Translations under genes and position numbers: made by a program
In this document: in pieces, positions 31,230-43,399 of the stretch
How the letters are laid out: every line of letters begins with the position of its first letter
Numbering within the stretch: position 1 is the stretch's first letter
Assembly (NCBI GenBank): GCA_944739405.2
Contig: OX123199.2
Coordinates: 3,027,898 to 3,091,897 of the forward strand
Direction: 5' to 3'
Length of the DNA stretch: 64,000 bases
Origin: Euclidia mi
Lineage: Eukaryota; Arthropoda; Insecta; Lepidoptera; Erebidae
The notes under the pieces: generated by a model
Databases searched by the model: none
Told to the model about the DNA's origin: nothing
Seen by the model: the letters and a program-made list of their open reading frames with translations, nothing else

Positions 31230-32805
31230 CGTAAAGCTTTGGCTCGCCAGGAAGAGTCTAAACTCGAACTGGCTTTAATTGAATGAAAGACCTCTAAGGA
31301 GGAAGAGAAGATAATGAGAAAGAAATGTTGACCTAACTGGAAAAAAATAAGAGCTTAAAGTGTGAAATGGCTCAGCTACATACTCAATTTTCTGATGCCA
31401 TGAGGGCTTGGGATGGACTCCAGCTCATTGTGGTCGGGTTTGCCGAGTGTAGCTTGCAGTATGAACCAGCACTTGACCGTATACAGTTCCTAGACAAACA
31501 GTTACACGAGGCAAAGAGTAGAATAAGTCATCTAGAATTCACCCAAGATCAGATCACTACGTCGGCAAATCAAAGTCTGTTCGATGAGCTGGTGGTTCAT
31601 GCTACAAGCACGATTACTCTTATAAATCATTCTAAAGCATCATTTCCAAATAGTGTCTCAAAGTGTGCAAAGAATCAAATAATTCAATAAAAAAGGGGTA
31701 GTAGGAATAGAATTAAGAAATATGTCAAAATAAACAAATTCATAAAAAATACCCAAAAATTAGTTCACAGACAAAAATTTTTCATAACAATTTTAAGCTA
31801 AATAGGGAAAGATTACTTGTTCTTGAAAAATTAAAAAAATACTCACAGAAATATCACCAAAATAATTTGAAACATAAATTAGAAATAAATAATTTGCAGG
31901 TAGAACTAAATAATCTTAGTGACAAATTAGTATCAATGACAAATAAATATAAAAGCTCTGAACTACAAATGAAAGAGTACATAGTGGCAATGAATGAGTT
32001 GGTGGCATCAAATAGTAACAAATGCTCAATACCATTGAACAATGACATCCCGTTCAACCTCCAACACTCACCAGCTTGCTCATTGCCAACATGTGATCCG
32101 GTTTTGCTTAATAGTTCTATAAACAATACAAAATCAAATATTAAACACACTCTAAATAAATTATAAAATTACAAACTACACTGTAAAACTATATTACAAA
32201 ATAAAAATAAAGTAATAATATTTATTGACGAGATTAGAAAAGGTATGGGTCAGTTGTTGGCAAACACATATAGTGATGGGTAAGTGATGAACTACTGTTT
32301 GCCTGGGTTAAGTTCCATTACTATTTTAGATAAAATTATAAACTTCAATTTTGACCAGGATACAACTTTATTGATTCTACTTGGTAAAAGAGGATCTTTA
32401 AATAAAAGACTTTTATTCTATTATTACAGTAAATTATGTGAATTAAATTTAAATCAAATTATTATGCTCACTTTACCTTTCAGTAAAGGGTTGCCACAGA
32501 AAGAAAATAATATTAGACATAGTCTTAATATAAATTTGTGTAGTTGGTCATACAATAACAACCAATTCCATGTTTTTGACTCTAACAATTATGTTAGTAA
32601 AGCTTTACATATGACGCAAGATACTTGTTATCTGAATTGTTATTATAAAATACAACTAGCTGAGTCGCTAGCATTTTGTATTGACATTTCAGCCAAGAAT
32701 TTGGATAATAAACGTGTTGCCCCTATACAGCAACAAAATGACATTTATAATGATTCAGCCAATATTTTGGCTACACAGTCTGACATTTCTATTAATTTAA
32801 ATTAA
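31230..32805 (+). pseudogene. ORF1 of CR1-like LINE (coiled coil + esterase-like)
   Basis: Starts MIMTRKALARQEESKLELAL (31220s) and breaks several times. The first part has heptad-like stretches (RIQFLDKQLHEAKSRISHLE; KLEINNLQVELNNLSDKLVS). The second part has IFIDEIRKGMGQLLANTYSD, ILDKIINFNFDQDTTLLILL and HMTQDTCYLNCYYKIQLAES, a layout like the SGNH/esterase domain known from CR1 ORF1 proteins. That last assignment is by resemblance only. Confidence 0.6.
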
Positions 32806-32835
32806 ATATTTCGACAATAGAGAATACCTCTTGCA

Positions 32836-35585
32836 ATGACACTTTTGTTTATGGTATGTACAAATAAGCCCAATTCAACTAATAATATATTTTCGCGAGT
32901 ATTAAAACTGGTACATCAAAATATACAAGGTATGTCAAATAAAGATTTCGAAGTGGAGTTGTTCATGAACGGTGAATGCATTGATATTTTGTGTATAACA
33001 GAAGATTGGCTTCAAGATCACCAGTTCATGTGCAATTTTAATAACCATCTAGTTAGTAGTTCGTTCAGCAGACAAAATGCAATACATGGTGGATCGTTGA
33101 TTTTAGTTAACAAGCTACTTAAATTTAAGAATCGTAGTGACATTGTTAGTTTCTCTGTTGAACGGACAGTTGAAATAACCTGTGTGGAGTTGGACCAACT
33201 TGTTGTGTTGAGTGTGTATAGGCCACCATCATCCTTCTATGATAACTTTGAAAGTGTCATGGATGATGTGTTACAGAAGCTATGCCAACAAAATAAACCT
33301 ATAATAGTAGGTGGCGATTTTAATATTAACTTACTAGAAGATTCCCTGGATTGCCAAAAAATTAAAAATTTATTCAAGTCATATAATCTTGCATGCTTAT
33401 TTTTGGAACCCACTAGGACAACTTCCAAGACTTCTACTTGTATAGACAATATATTTACAGACATTGTACCAGTTAGAAAGCAAATAATTAACAAATTAAC
33501 ATCAGATCACTGTGGACCATCTATAACATTTGCTATGCAGTCTAAAAAAGTAGGTAGAAAGGAATTGAGTGTGGTGCGAAAAATTTTACGTTGTCTGGAG
33601 GGACTTAAGGATAACTGACATACTAATGCTATAATAACGATCCTAATAAGTTGTACAATTCTTTCTTTGACATGTACTGTACTATATTCAATTGTATCTT
33701 TGTCCCTAAGAGGATCTCAGTTACTGGTACTACATCCTTCAGTGAATGGGCAACCATTGGAATTTATAAAAGTAGAAATAAGCTTTATGAACAGAAAGTA
33801 ATTAATAAAAATGATGAACAATTTTGTCAATATGTAAGAAATTATTCTAAGTTAATTAAAAAGATTTGTCGTGAAGCTAAGTCACTTTATTTAAAATCAA
33901 AAATTAAAAACAGTGACAATAAAATAAAAGCAACGTGGGATATTATAAACAATGAGACTGGAAGGGTCAAGATTAAAGGTAACGATTACACTCTTCAATT
34001 AAATAAAAAAATATTAAAATCAGATGTTGAGGTTGCCACAGCATTTGAAAATTTCTTCACAGACATTCCAGTCTCAACCACTAAATCCCTGAACTCGTCC
34101 CCTAATGACGCCGAATCTCTATTGAAACAAAATGTCAATAGGTGTAACATTGAATTTAGTTTTAGTTATGTCACTGACAGAGAGATATATTGTAAAAACT
34201 TTTAATACCCTTAACTTGAAGAAGACTAGTGATCTTTGGGGTAATTCTGTTCCGATCACGAAATCCATAATCAACACAGTAGCACCTGAACTGGCAATGA
34301 TTTTCAATAGATGCATTGACTGTGGGGTGTTTCCTGATCAAATGAAATGTAGTAAAGTAATTCCGTTATTTAAATCAGGTAGCACATCTGACCCCACAAA
34401 TTATAGGCTAATATCTGTGCTATCCACGTTTAGTAAAATTTTTGAAAAATTAATTCTAGTTCAGCTTCAAATTCATTTTAATAACAATAAGCTGAAAAAC
34501 AATTTGGTTTTACTAGGGGTCGCTCAACTACCGATGCTGGAGTTGAGCTTTTAGATAGTATTTTTGATGCCTGGGAGGAGTCGCATGATGCTCTGGGAGT
34601 CTTTTGTGACTTATCTAAGGCTTTTGATTGCATTTTTCATGAAACATTGATCAGGACATTACATTACTATGGAGTTAAGAACACTGCTTTGGATCTCCTA
34701 ACATCATATTTGAGTAATAGGATACAAAGAGTTGAGGTGAATGGAAAAGTTTATATGAGTTCAGTGGTCACAATGGCAGTGCCGCAAGGTTCAATTCTTG
34801 GTCCATTCCTTTTCCTTGTATATATTAATGTTTTGCCATATATTATGCAAAATAATGAAGAGATAGTGTTATTTGCTGATGATACGTCACTTATTTTTAA
34901 ACTTAGATGACAACAATCAAATAATAACGATGTAAATAACGCTCTCTCTAAAGTACTTCAATGGTTTACTGCTAACAATTTACTGTTAAATGCAAGAAAA
35001 ACAAAATGTATACGATTTTCAAGACCGAATGTAAAACAAGTTAAACCTTACATATGTTTGAATGGAGAAGAGTTGGATCTTATAGATAATACCGTATTCT
35101 TAGGCATAACCTTAGATTCTAAGCTACAGTGAGGCCCACAAATAGGTCAGTTGCCGAACAGACTTAGCTCTGCAGCGTACGCGATTTATAAAATTCGTCA
35201 GTTAACTGATACAGATACGGCCAGATTAGTATATTTTATTTATTTCCACAGCATAATGTCATATGGCATTTTATTATGGGGCAACGCAGCTGACATTCAA
35301 ACTGTGTTTGTACTGCAGAAGCGGGCTATTCCTGCAATCTACAGTCTTGGTTCAAGGCATTCACTGAGGGAAAATTTTAAAGAAATTAAGATAACGACCG
35401 TCGCATCCCAATACATTTATGAGAACTTGTTATATTATGTCAGGAAAAATATAAATATGTTTTCTAAATTCAGCGACATTCAACTAAGTATTAATAAATT
35501 CAAAGTATTTATTAAACAGAACTTGTGTTCAAAAGCTTATTACACAGTTAAAGACTATTTAGTAGACAAAAATGCCTGGAATTGA
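32836..35585 (+). pseudogene. ORF2 (endonuclease + RT) of CR1-like LINE
   Basis: Endonuclease: LVHQNIQGMSNKDFEVELFM, LCITEDWLQ, VYRPPSSFYDNFESVMDD, IIVGGDFNINLLEDS (about 33303-33345) and LTSDHCGPS (about 33498). RT: KVIPLFKSGSTSDPTNYRLI, FCDLSKAFDC (about 34603), VPQGSILGPFLFLVYINVLP and the catalytic VLFADDTSLIF (about 34868). In-frame stops at 34908 and 35130 and frameshifts near 33618, 34205 and 34505. The C terminus HSIMSYGILLWGN..ENLLYYVRKNINMFS is typical of CR1. Confidence 0.8.
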
Positions 35586-35899
35586 GTTTAAAATTATGAA
35601 TTTTAACATTTTAAAATTAGTGACATAATATTTTAATTTACATTTGTAGTGCTTATATTTTTACCTTTTGTCATTTTTTGATTTGACATTTGTAATTTTA
35701 TTTATTTTGTTTTGACATTGTTTGATTTGACATTGTTATTTTATTTATTTTCTTTTTAAAATTACTTAAGTAATATATTATTTTTTTAGGCATTCTTAAA
35801 TTGACATTCAATAATATTTTTTTTGACATTTTAAATATAATATATGACATTTTATTGTTGAAATTTTATTATTTTTACATATTGTTTACAACATGTATT

Positions 35900-36995
35900 T
35901 TACCATGTATTAGCATGTAAAGTTGTGAGTACGATATGGGCATTATTAAACATTTAAACAAATAGTTGTGGCAACCTGTCTGATGGCTTAGGCTGATATG
36001 CTTATGCATACACCCTCTGATGGCGTGGAGGCATAGTGATACAGATCGTGCTGGCTCCCTCAATCAAGGTTGAGCCGTACAATTGCTGTTGAATGCGGGC
36101 CATCAGTGGGCCGAGTCAGTCAAAAGCGTCAGATGATATCCTGCATTGTACTTGCATACTAGACCCTTTTTCGTCTGGACTTTAAAAGATTAAGAAAAGA
36201 CTAAAGAAATTGAAGTGACAAAAAAATTAAAAACAATGACTCTGAGTTTGTTTCTGCCTTTCATCTCAAGAATGCATTTAGCTAGGAAAAGCCGGCACCA
36301 TCTTGAATAGGGTTTTGACTTGTATAAGTGTTGTAAACAATCAAAGTGCAGAAATAAATATGTCTTTATGTCTTTTATGTCTTTATAGGGGAGACACCGC
36401 TGAGGTGAAATATAACCGATGTTTTTGTTGTTACGACAAGCTTTGTGTCTGGTCTGTGTCATTGTATACCTACTATTCTGAAAAAGGATTCCTATTTAAA
36501 TAACATTAAAACGCAATTTTGATTCGAGCGTGGGTCAAAGTAGCTTTTTAATTTTTCAATCTTCAGTGCCATGAATTGACATTGTTCAGCCATAAATTTG
36601 AAACATTCGAATTTTACTGTGCTCTGTCTCCTTCACATTCATATAAAAAAGCGAATGAAAGAAACAAACCCCTTCCAAATTCTATTTCGGAATTTAGTCC
36701 GGAAACGCATAATACCCTAAAATATAAAGGTAAATTATAATTATTAAAATATAAATTACGTTTTTTTTAAAATTTTATTGTTCATATGTTTAATTTATTA
36801 TTGGATTTTAATAAAAATAAGTCTAATAAATGGTATAAAATTGGTATTTAACCAACACATTTTTATATGGAACTTCAACAATGATACATTTGAAAAATTA
36901 ACATCAGGGACACGGTATCAGAACGCGATTTAACAAAATAGCGGTTATAAAAATTTCGCTGATGCTGATAGCGTACTTAGAGCGTAACGTGTAAA
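35900..36995. other. Unassigned intron sequence
   Basis: 35990-36180 may be more of an element 3' region (GGCTGATATGCTTATGC.., GAATGCGGGCCATCAGTGGG). GAATTGACATTGTTCAGCCA (36574) begins a stretch with the look of a dispersed repeat. Nothing firm. Confidence 0.35.
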
Positions 36996-36999
36996 ACGT

Positions 37000-37243
37000 T
37001 ATTTCAATCTATTCCTGTCCATTTCTATGTCTCCTAAGTAATATGTGTTCTCACTGCTGAAGTGAAAAGTTATGTGTGTTACACGAGAGCAAAGACTTTT
37101 TGCATCTCGTGCTGTTGAGTCCCTCACTACGCTCAGGATTCTAACGCTCGTGAATCAATCATACAATCCTTCGCTTGCTCGGGACTCAAAATCAGCACTC
37201 GAAACAAAAAACAACTTTGCTCTGTTTTTTGCACAAATAACTA
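37000..37243 (+). repeat. Dispersed repeat with imperfect inverted core, copy 2
   Basis: Copy of 29098-29342: GTTATTTCAATCTATTCCTG.., CTCCTAAGTAAT, TTGCATCTCGTGCTGTTGAG.., GAATCAATCATACAATCCTTCGC.. and TTTGCACAAATAACTAT. Confidence 0.75.
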
Positions 37244-38350
37244 TTTTCTCATAGCTGAGTTTTCTATGATCATCCGTCGTCCACTGTATAGGGCAGGGGA
37301 ATTTCGTGTCCTTCACCGCAAAAACAGCTGCAGGGCTCATTGCATCGCAATGCTCTATGTCTGCCGGTATTTACAAAGCGTCAATAAATTCGAATTGCAG
37401 ACACGACACTAGATTTGTCTTGTTTGAGTTGCGTCAGTATATTGGATTCACGATGCTTTTGATATTTAGAAATGTACACAATACGTTTGTGCGACGAATT
37501 CTTTGATGTAAATTGCACTCTGTGCTAATACGTTATTTACGTGTGAAGGGACTTCAATTACAAAATCTATAACCGGTTTTTGGTCTCATGCAATCATGTA
37601 TAGTCAAATGGAAATGTGATTTCCAAAGTGCCATAATAATAATTAGTGTCCTTTTCTAGCAACCAGACAATATAACATGTATTGTGTGCTTGACAATACA
37701 AAGAGACATTAATTTTGTCATTTTGGACATGTTCAATTCATCGTAATCGGGCTAGTATATTAATAATACCTGGAATTACCTTTGACTGATACAGTTATGC
37801 TACGTTCGGGTTAAAGTGGAATCTGTTACAATCGCGCGTCGAGAAACTCGCAATAATTTCGCAAAAGTATTTAATAATTAAAATAACATATTTTACCTGA
37901 ATATTTGTACCCACATAATTGCATATACATTAATGAGGTCAATCCAGAAAAGCCTAGTTCTCTATACAACGTATCAATCCGAACTTGGATGTAGGCAACA
38001 TTTCAAGACCTCATCTGAAGACAATCTCTCACAGTCTACGGTAGATTTGGTCGGTTTTTATAGACTGATGGGACCGCAGTATATTATACTAACCGAGATT
38101 TGATACTGCTACGAGACGGGCGTGTGCGTGTGCGTGAGCGTGTGTGGTGAAATGAGTGAGACGCAGAAAAAGAAAATACCTTACACTACGCGTAGTAGGT
38201 ACACGTATAAGTTTTTATACTGTTTAGCATGTAGTCACTAGCAAGAGCACTGTTTCTTGGTAGCTCATCTGTAGCATCTCTTTCGTGATCACTTAACATC
38301 TTTGCAGCTTTGTCCAGATAGTCATAGTGTAGATCTGAGGTTGAAAAATA
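37244..38350. other. Intron sequence, no gene recognised
   Basis: A GT-rich run (GGCGTGTGCGTGTGCGTGAG, about 38119-38140) and otherwise unique sequence. No phase-2 exon with flanking splice sites. Confidence 0.4.
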
Positions 38351-38351
38351 A

Positions 38352-39910
38352 GGCAGCGATAGCATAGTGGAGTTGCTAACAGTATACTGTTCACGGGGTT
38401 CGAATACACGACGCGCACCACCACGCCTTTAGAAAGTTACGAGGGGCGGCTAAAAAGTGCAGCCTAGGGTCGAAAAGTCTAGGTTTTTATTTTTTATTTT
38501 TCAATACAAGCCCCCTCAAATGTAATACACTTCTCACATCGTGAATACAATGCCATCATTTCATTGCCATCCAAATATCTTCGCCCCCGTAACTCATTTT
38601 TCAGTTTTGAAAATAGGAAAAAGTCACTGTGAGCCAGGTCCGGACTATATTGGACTAGGTGGGGGGATTATCAATTTCTGCGAACCCGGTGTCTTTTAAG
38701 GCATCCTTCGCAACACAAGAGGATCAGGTGCGTTGTCTTGCAGAAACAACACTCCGCGCGCCAATTTTCCACGTCTCTTCTGTCCAACTGCTTAAAGTGC
38801 CTGACCCAATAAATTGGCGTGACCATTCATAGTAGATCTTTTAGGTAAGTAATCATTTTTTTTTAATTCCCTCGCTATCCCAGAAAATGGTCACCATTAG
38901 CTTAGTGGCCGACTTTTCCACTTTAAACTTTTTGGTGCTTTCTCTTTTTTTAATCTATTGCATAGACTCTTGTTTGGACTCCGAGTCATACTGACGAATC
39001 CAGGTTTTGTTTAGTCTCACAATACGGTTACAAATTTCATCTAAATCGCTTTGACACAACTCCAAACAATCCTTACAACTCGTCAGTCGTCGTAATCATA
39101 GTCACAGTCGTACTCGACGCGCACAATTTTTTTTTCATATGTAAATTTTGGTGTAAAATTCGCTCTTTACTAATTTGTAACTCTTCAGCTATCTGCCACA
39201 ATTTCATTCTTCGATCGGCCAATACAAAATTTCAACCTTTTGAAGATTTTCTTTGGTCACTACTGACACAGGGCGGCCCGGGCGTGGGTCGTCTTGACAG
39301 CTCTCTCTTCCTTGTTGTAAAAGTCGAGCCCATTTTTACCATGGTATATGATAGCCCAAAATCCTGAAGAACCGATGAAATTTCTTCAAAAATGGCTTTC
39401 GGTGAGTTTCCTCTATTTACATGAAATTTAATCACTGGGCGGTTCTCAAAATTGCTAGAATTTTCAGTTGCAGTCGACATGGTGTATTTGCTTGATCCAA
39501 GGATGAAGTGTTAATGAACCAAATTGAACAAATGGGTGTTATTTTTGCTATCAATTAGAGCCGCAAGTAGTGCTATAAATAATGAGATGATACCTCATCG
39601 CTAAGTACCGTAGGTCACGAACTTATCTGCCGCCCCGCCCTCGTATGTGCGTAGTGAATTGCTGATTATCGCTTGTCCCGTACCTCTGAGAGCACGTTCA
39701 ACCCTCGGTATCGGCTATCATGAAGATCTTTGACGTTATGAGAAGTCAGTACTTCTTATTTTAAATCATGAGATATCGTCATCCCTTTGGATTCAGCCGA
39801 TCAAACAGGCAATCGCTCTGTGGATAAAGTAATATTCAGTCAAATACGGCTACACACGTAAGCGAATCCTTAGTTGCAACTGATATAACGCTAGGATGAT
39901 GATGATGATG
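38352..39910 (+). mobile_element. SINE-B, split by mariner
   Basis: Head GCAGCGATAGCATAGTGGAG with GGGGTTCGAATACACG (38352-38437); body resumes at 39646 (ATGTGCGTAGTGAATTG..GAAGATCTTTGACG..) and ends CGCTAGGATGATGATGATGATG (about 39890-39915). The equivalent uninterrupted copy is at 46420-46805. Confidence 0.75.
38440..39643 (-). mobile_element. Mariner-like element with TA target duplication
   Basis: 1204 bp flanked by TA (38438-38439 and 39644-39645). Ends CGAGGGGCGGC and GCCGCCCCGCCCTCG are inverted repeats. The minus strand encodes a heavily decayed transposase: an N terminus MSTATENSSNFENRPVIKFH (from 39480) and FLQDNAPDPLVL near 38740 (second catalytic Asp region). Many stops, so inactive. 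It inserted into SINE-B. Confidence 0.85.
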
Positions 39911-40239
39911 TTGATGATGGTAGATTTGAGATCCCTGGTAGCATTAAAATGCTGAGTGAGAAAATAATTATATTTTAGGAAGTTGGCAGACTTGGTCCTT
40001 TCACCGCTTGGTAATTGTTTGGGAGGGAGTGCTCTGATACTGCAGTACGGCGATCTTATGAATAAACTAGACGATTCCCGCAGCCACCCAGCACCTTTTA
40101 TTTTAATTTATCCTTTAGTGCACTTGTACAGTCATTTCAGCTTCTTACGCCTAAAAGTTTTGGCTGAGGTTGGTCTACGCAACAATTTAATATATAACAA
40201 ACAGAAAACAGTTGCCCTACAGTCATTACTTCCCAAGAC

Positions 40240-40490
40240 TTGTGGATGCAGTAGACAAGTGGCGCACAAAAAGTACTTTTGGTATAGCCCTTTGTGCTCT
40301 TCCAAGCTTTAATACAAGGATTCCAAGGTTTTGGGTGCACCACCCTATACCGCGATTCAATACTTGAAGATGGAATGGCAAAGCCCTGCGATATGACGTA
40401 GGTTTTTTAAAAATTATTTTTTTTTTCCTTATATGCAGTCTAAAGTTGAGCTTATCATCTAATGTAACCCCAAGGTATTGAGATGTCGTG
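40240..40490 (-). mobile_element. Short LINE fragment
   Basis: Minus strand around 40433-40490: SQYLGVTLDDKLNFRLHIR, the YLGV motif found after the RT domain of Jockey-group LINEs. The sequence at lower coordinates cannot be followed with confidence. Confidence 0.45.
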
Positions 40491-40554
40491 AACTAGTTAT
40501 TTTCAAAATTGATATATAGGTACTTTTAATAACTTAATTATTATATTGTAGCAG

Positions 40555-40635
40555 GGTCAGCAGCAGCATGACCCGCCACTCAGAGGCTCAACACCAGGAT
40601 TTGTTGACTGACTACTCGCTGTTTACACAAAATAT
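40555..40635 (+). CDS. Mini-exon E16
   Basis: 81 nt, the longest cassette of the array. Tandem acceptor TAGCAG (40549-40554), so the exon is 81 or 84 nt, both in frame. Frame G|GTC..AAT|AT; the peptide begins VSSSMTRHSEAQHQDLL and ends TDYSLFTQN plus Ile when joined to E17. Donor GTAAGTATT. 10.9 kb of transposon-filled intron separates it from E15. Confidence 0.8.
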
Positions 40636-40869
40636 GTAAGTATTATTGTATGAAGCAACGGAATCAATTAAAAAGTACATAAAGGTAGAAGCAGTATGTC
40701 TATGAAACTAATTAATCAAATATTTGATTAACTCATACAGCTCTAATAGGCTGCTTGCAGTTTGTAAAGGATATGGCATATCTACTAATATTGCTACCGC
40801 ACGTGATAAGGCGTGATAGATACCAACTTATATAAATCATCATAATGAAAAAGTAGCAGGTAAGAGAAA

Positions 40870-42640
40870 GCCTAGTCATAGAATAAAGACGTGGCCAGAT
40901 TCTCATTTGAACATGGTGAATTTCCAGAGAGATTAAAGAAGTCAATAGTTAAGCCACTTTACAAGAAAGGAGATAAACTGGAAATGTCAAATTACAGGCC
41001 AATTACACTTATACCTGTGCTTTCCAAAATATTCGAAAAGGCCATGAAAAAACGGCTCACTTTATACTTAGGAAAATTCAAACTTATTAAAACTGAACAA
41101 TATGGGTTCCAGGTAGGAAAATCGACTACTCTCGCCACTTTTGATCTAATCAATAATGTACTTTTAAATGTCGATAAAAAGAAGGCTACAACTGTCGTTT
41201 TCTTTGATATGTCGAAAGCGTTCGATTTCGTGTCTCATAAAATACTAATAGAAAAGTTAGAGAACTATGGTGTAAGAGGTCCGGCATTAAGTTGGACTAA
41301 AAGTTACCTTAATAACCGAGAGCAATGAGTTCAAATTGCTAATATAGGTACTGATGCAGTTGTAAGACAGGAACAATCAAACTATATTACAAACGGTTGT
41401 GGTGTTCCGCAAGGGAGTGTGCTTGCGCCACTTTTCTTCCTACTGTACATAAATGACCTGCCTGACATTACACAACACAAATGTATCCTCTTTGCAGATG
41501 ACGTATCTATTATTATACCAAGTAAAGACGATATAGAAATCAATAACACAATTGACTCCGTAGTTAAATGGCTAAGAGACAACAACTTGCATGCAAATCT
41601 AACAAAAACACAATACATACAATTCCAAACTTATCAATCAACAGCAATTCCTAGGGTACTAGTACACAATGATACAACAATAAACGAAACGTCACACACC
41701 AAATTTCTGGGTATAGTGGTTGATAAGCACTGCAACTGGAAACAGCATATAGATGGGGTATGTAATAAAGTTAATAGTTTCGCGTATGTAATCAATAGAC
41801 TAAGAGCTACATCAACTTTGCAGACTGGACTTTTAGCTTACCATGGTTATGTAAGTGCTATATTGAGATACGGTCTAATACTATGGGGAAATTCAACTGA
41901 TATACAAAGGGTTTTCTTGTGTCAAAAAAGATGTATCAGGGCTTTAGTTGGAATACCACCGTTTGAATCTTGCAAACCACAGTTTAAAAAAATTAACATA
42001 TTGCCCTTGCCTGGAATGTATATTTTTGAAATATGCGTCTTCGTAAAAACTAATCCTCATATATTTTTAAAGGCAAAAGACGTATATTATCGAAACACAA
42101 GACGTGGAGAACGGCTTGTACTAGATGTAGCGCCAAAGACAACTTTATTTCAAAGAAACTGTTACTACATGTGTGTTAAAATCTTTAATAAAGTACCATC
42201 TGATATTCTAGAGCTTCCTCTATCAAAATTCAAGAAAAAGCTGAAATTGCTACTTCTTGAAAGAATGATATATTCTGTAAGTGAATGGCTCTAAAACATT
42301 TATTTGATTATGATATTATCCCGTATTATTATTTGAATTCTCCATATTCAATTATTTCAATTATTGTATTATTATTTTTTGTTTTTTGACATTTTCTCGA
42401 AATATTGACTAATTTGACATTATATTATGGTATTATTGTTGCTGACTGAGGTGATAACTATTTGACATACTAGCTAATCCTTTGATAATATATATATTTT
42501 TTTTACTGAATTCTATTTACGTAATAAAAACAGTATTTTTAAATTTGCACACCTGATGAGGTTGAATATGGCTAAATGGACTCAACGAAACTGTAACATC
42601 TTTTGTACACTCATTTTCATGCAAATAAATGATTTATGAT
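40870..42640 (+). mobile_element. CR1-like LINE, 5'-truncated
   Basis: Begins inside the RT domain: KSIVKPLYKKGDKLEMSNYR, FFDMSKAFDFVSHKILIEKL, VPQGSVLAPLFFLLYINDLP and the catalytic CILFADDVSIII (about 41490). One in-frame TGA at 41326-41328; the frame then runs open to TAA 42292-42294 (C terminus ERMIYSVSEWL). 3' UTR with TTTGACATT motifs and an ATTTATG repeat tail near 42625-42645. Better preserved than the CR1 at 31.2 kb, so probably younger. Confidence 0.85.
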
Positions 42641-42645
42641 TTATG

Positions 42646-43140
42646 ATCATAAAAAACTGCGCTGAAATCTTTTGCCTAACGAAAGACAAAAATTAATATA
42701 CAAAGCTGACTGCCAACCTTCACTGGTTGGAAAGGCACCACAAGAAAATTAGGAAGAAGTATTATTTTACTAACATATGTGAAAAAAACACCAAGTCCAG
42801 TATAAACCACTCCACCTTTATTTCAATTATTACAGGCACACCTTTATACAGCACTACTTTTGCACAATCACACACTGTTACAATAATTCCCGCTTGCTAC
42901 TTCGTAGTTCCAGAGTTGTTATAAGACTGACTGTGGTGGCCTTTTACGCCTCCCACTTCGACTCGTCCCTCTTCATAATAATGTAAAAGAGTGGGTAGTG
43001 AGTGAAGTGAGGTGCGCGCTGAATCTTTTGAGTGTTTATAAAATAATTCTTGTAATAATTAAATCGTTTTAGTGTTAATTAATATTCAACTGAAACAAAA
43101 TATGACACATTAATTTCAAATACAGTAGAAGAAGTTATTA
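42646..43140. other. Unassigned intron stretch
   Basis: GAGTGGGTAGTGAGTGAAGTG and flanking sequence do not match other parts of the window. No coding potential recognised. Confidence 0.35.
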
Positions 43141-43142
43141 GA

Positions 43143-43395
43143 CTGTCTCCGTTGTCCAGTGGATAGCGTATGCGTCTGTTGGTCGGGCGGTGCCGGGTTC
43201 TATTTCCGGCTCGGACAAAAGTGTTACTGACTTTCTCCGAATTGTCAGTAGCAGCACGGAGTCTGGCAATGTGCCCGGTAACGGCAATAGGCTCGTCCCT
43301 TATTACGTTGGACCTACAATTCATAATGCGATATGTGGGTAAATTATTACACCTCTGCCTACCCCTTGGGGGATACAGGCGTGACGCCATAAAAA
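43143..43395 (+). mobile_element. SINE-A, full length
   Basis: Head CCGTTGTCCAGTGGATAGCG with a degraded B-box (GGGTTCTATTTCC), body GCAATGTGCCCGGTAACGGC.., tail CTCTGCCTACCCCTTGGGGG ATACAGGCGTGACG, then an A-run. Confidence 0.8.
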
Positions 43396-43399
43396 AATG

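Larger units (their letters stand above)
31200..35900 (+). mobile_element. CR1-like LINE with two ORFs (decayed)
   Basis: ORF1 region about 31230-32805, ORF2 about 32836-35585, then an AT-rich 3' UTR to about 35880 in which TTTGACATT occurs repeatedly. Many frameshifts and stops. Almost full-length in layout, so it is an old complete insertion, not a 5'-truncated one. It occupies much of the intron between E15 and E16. Confidence 0.8.
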
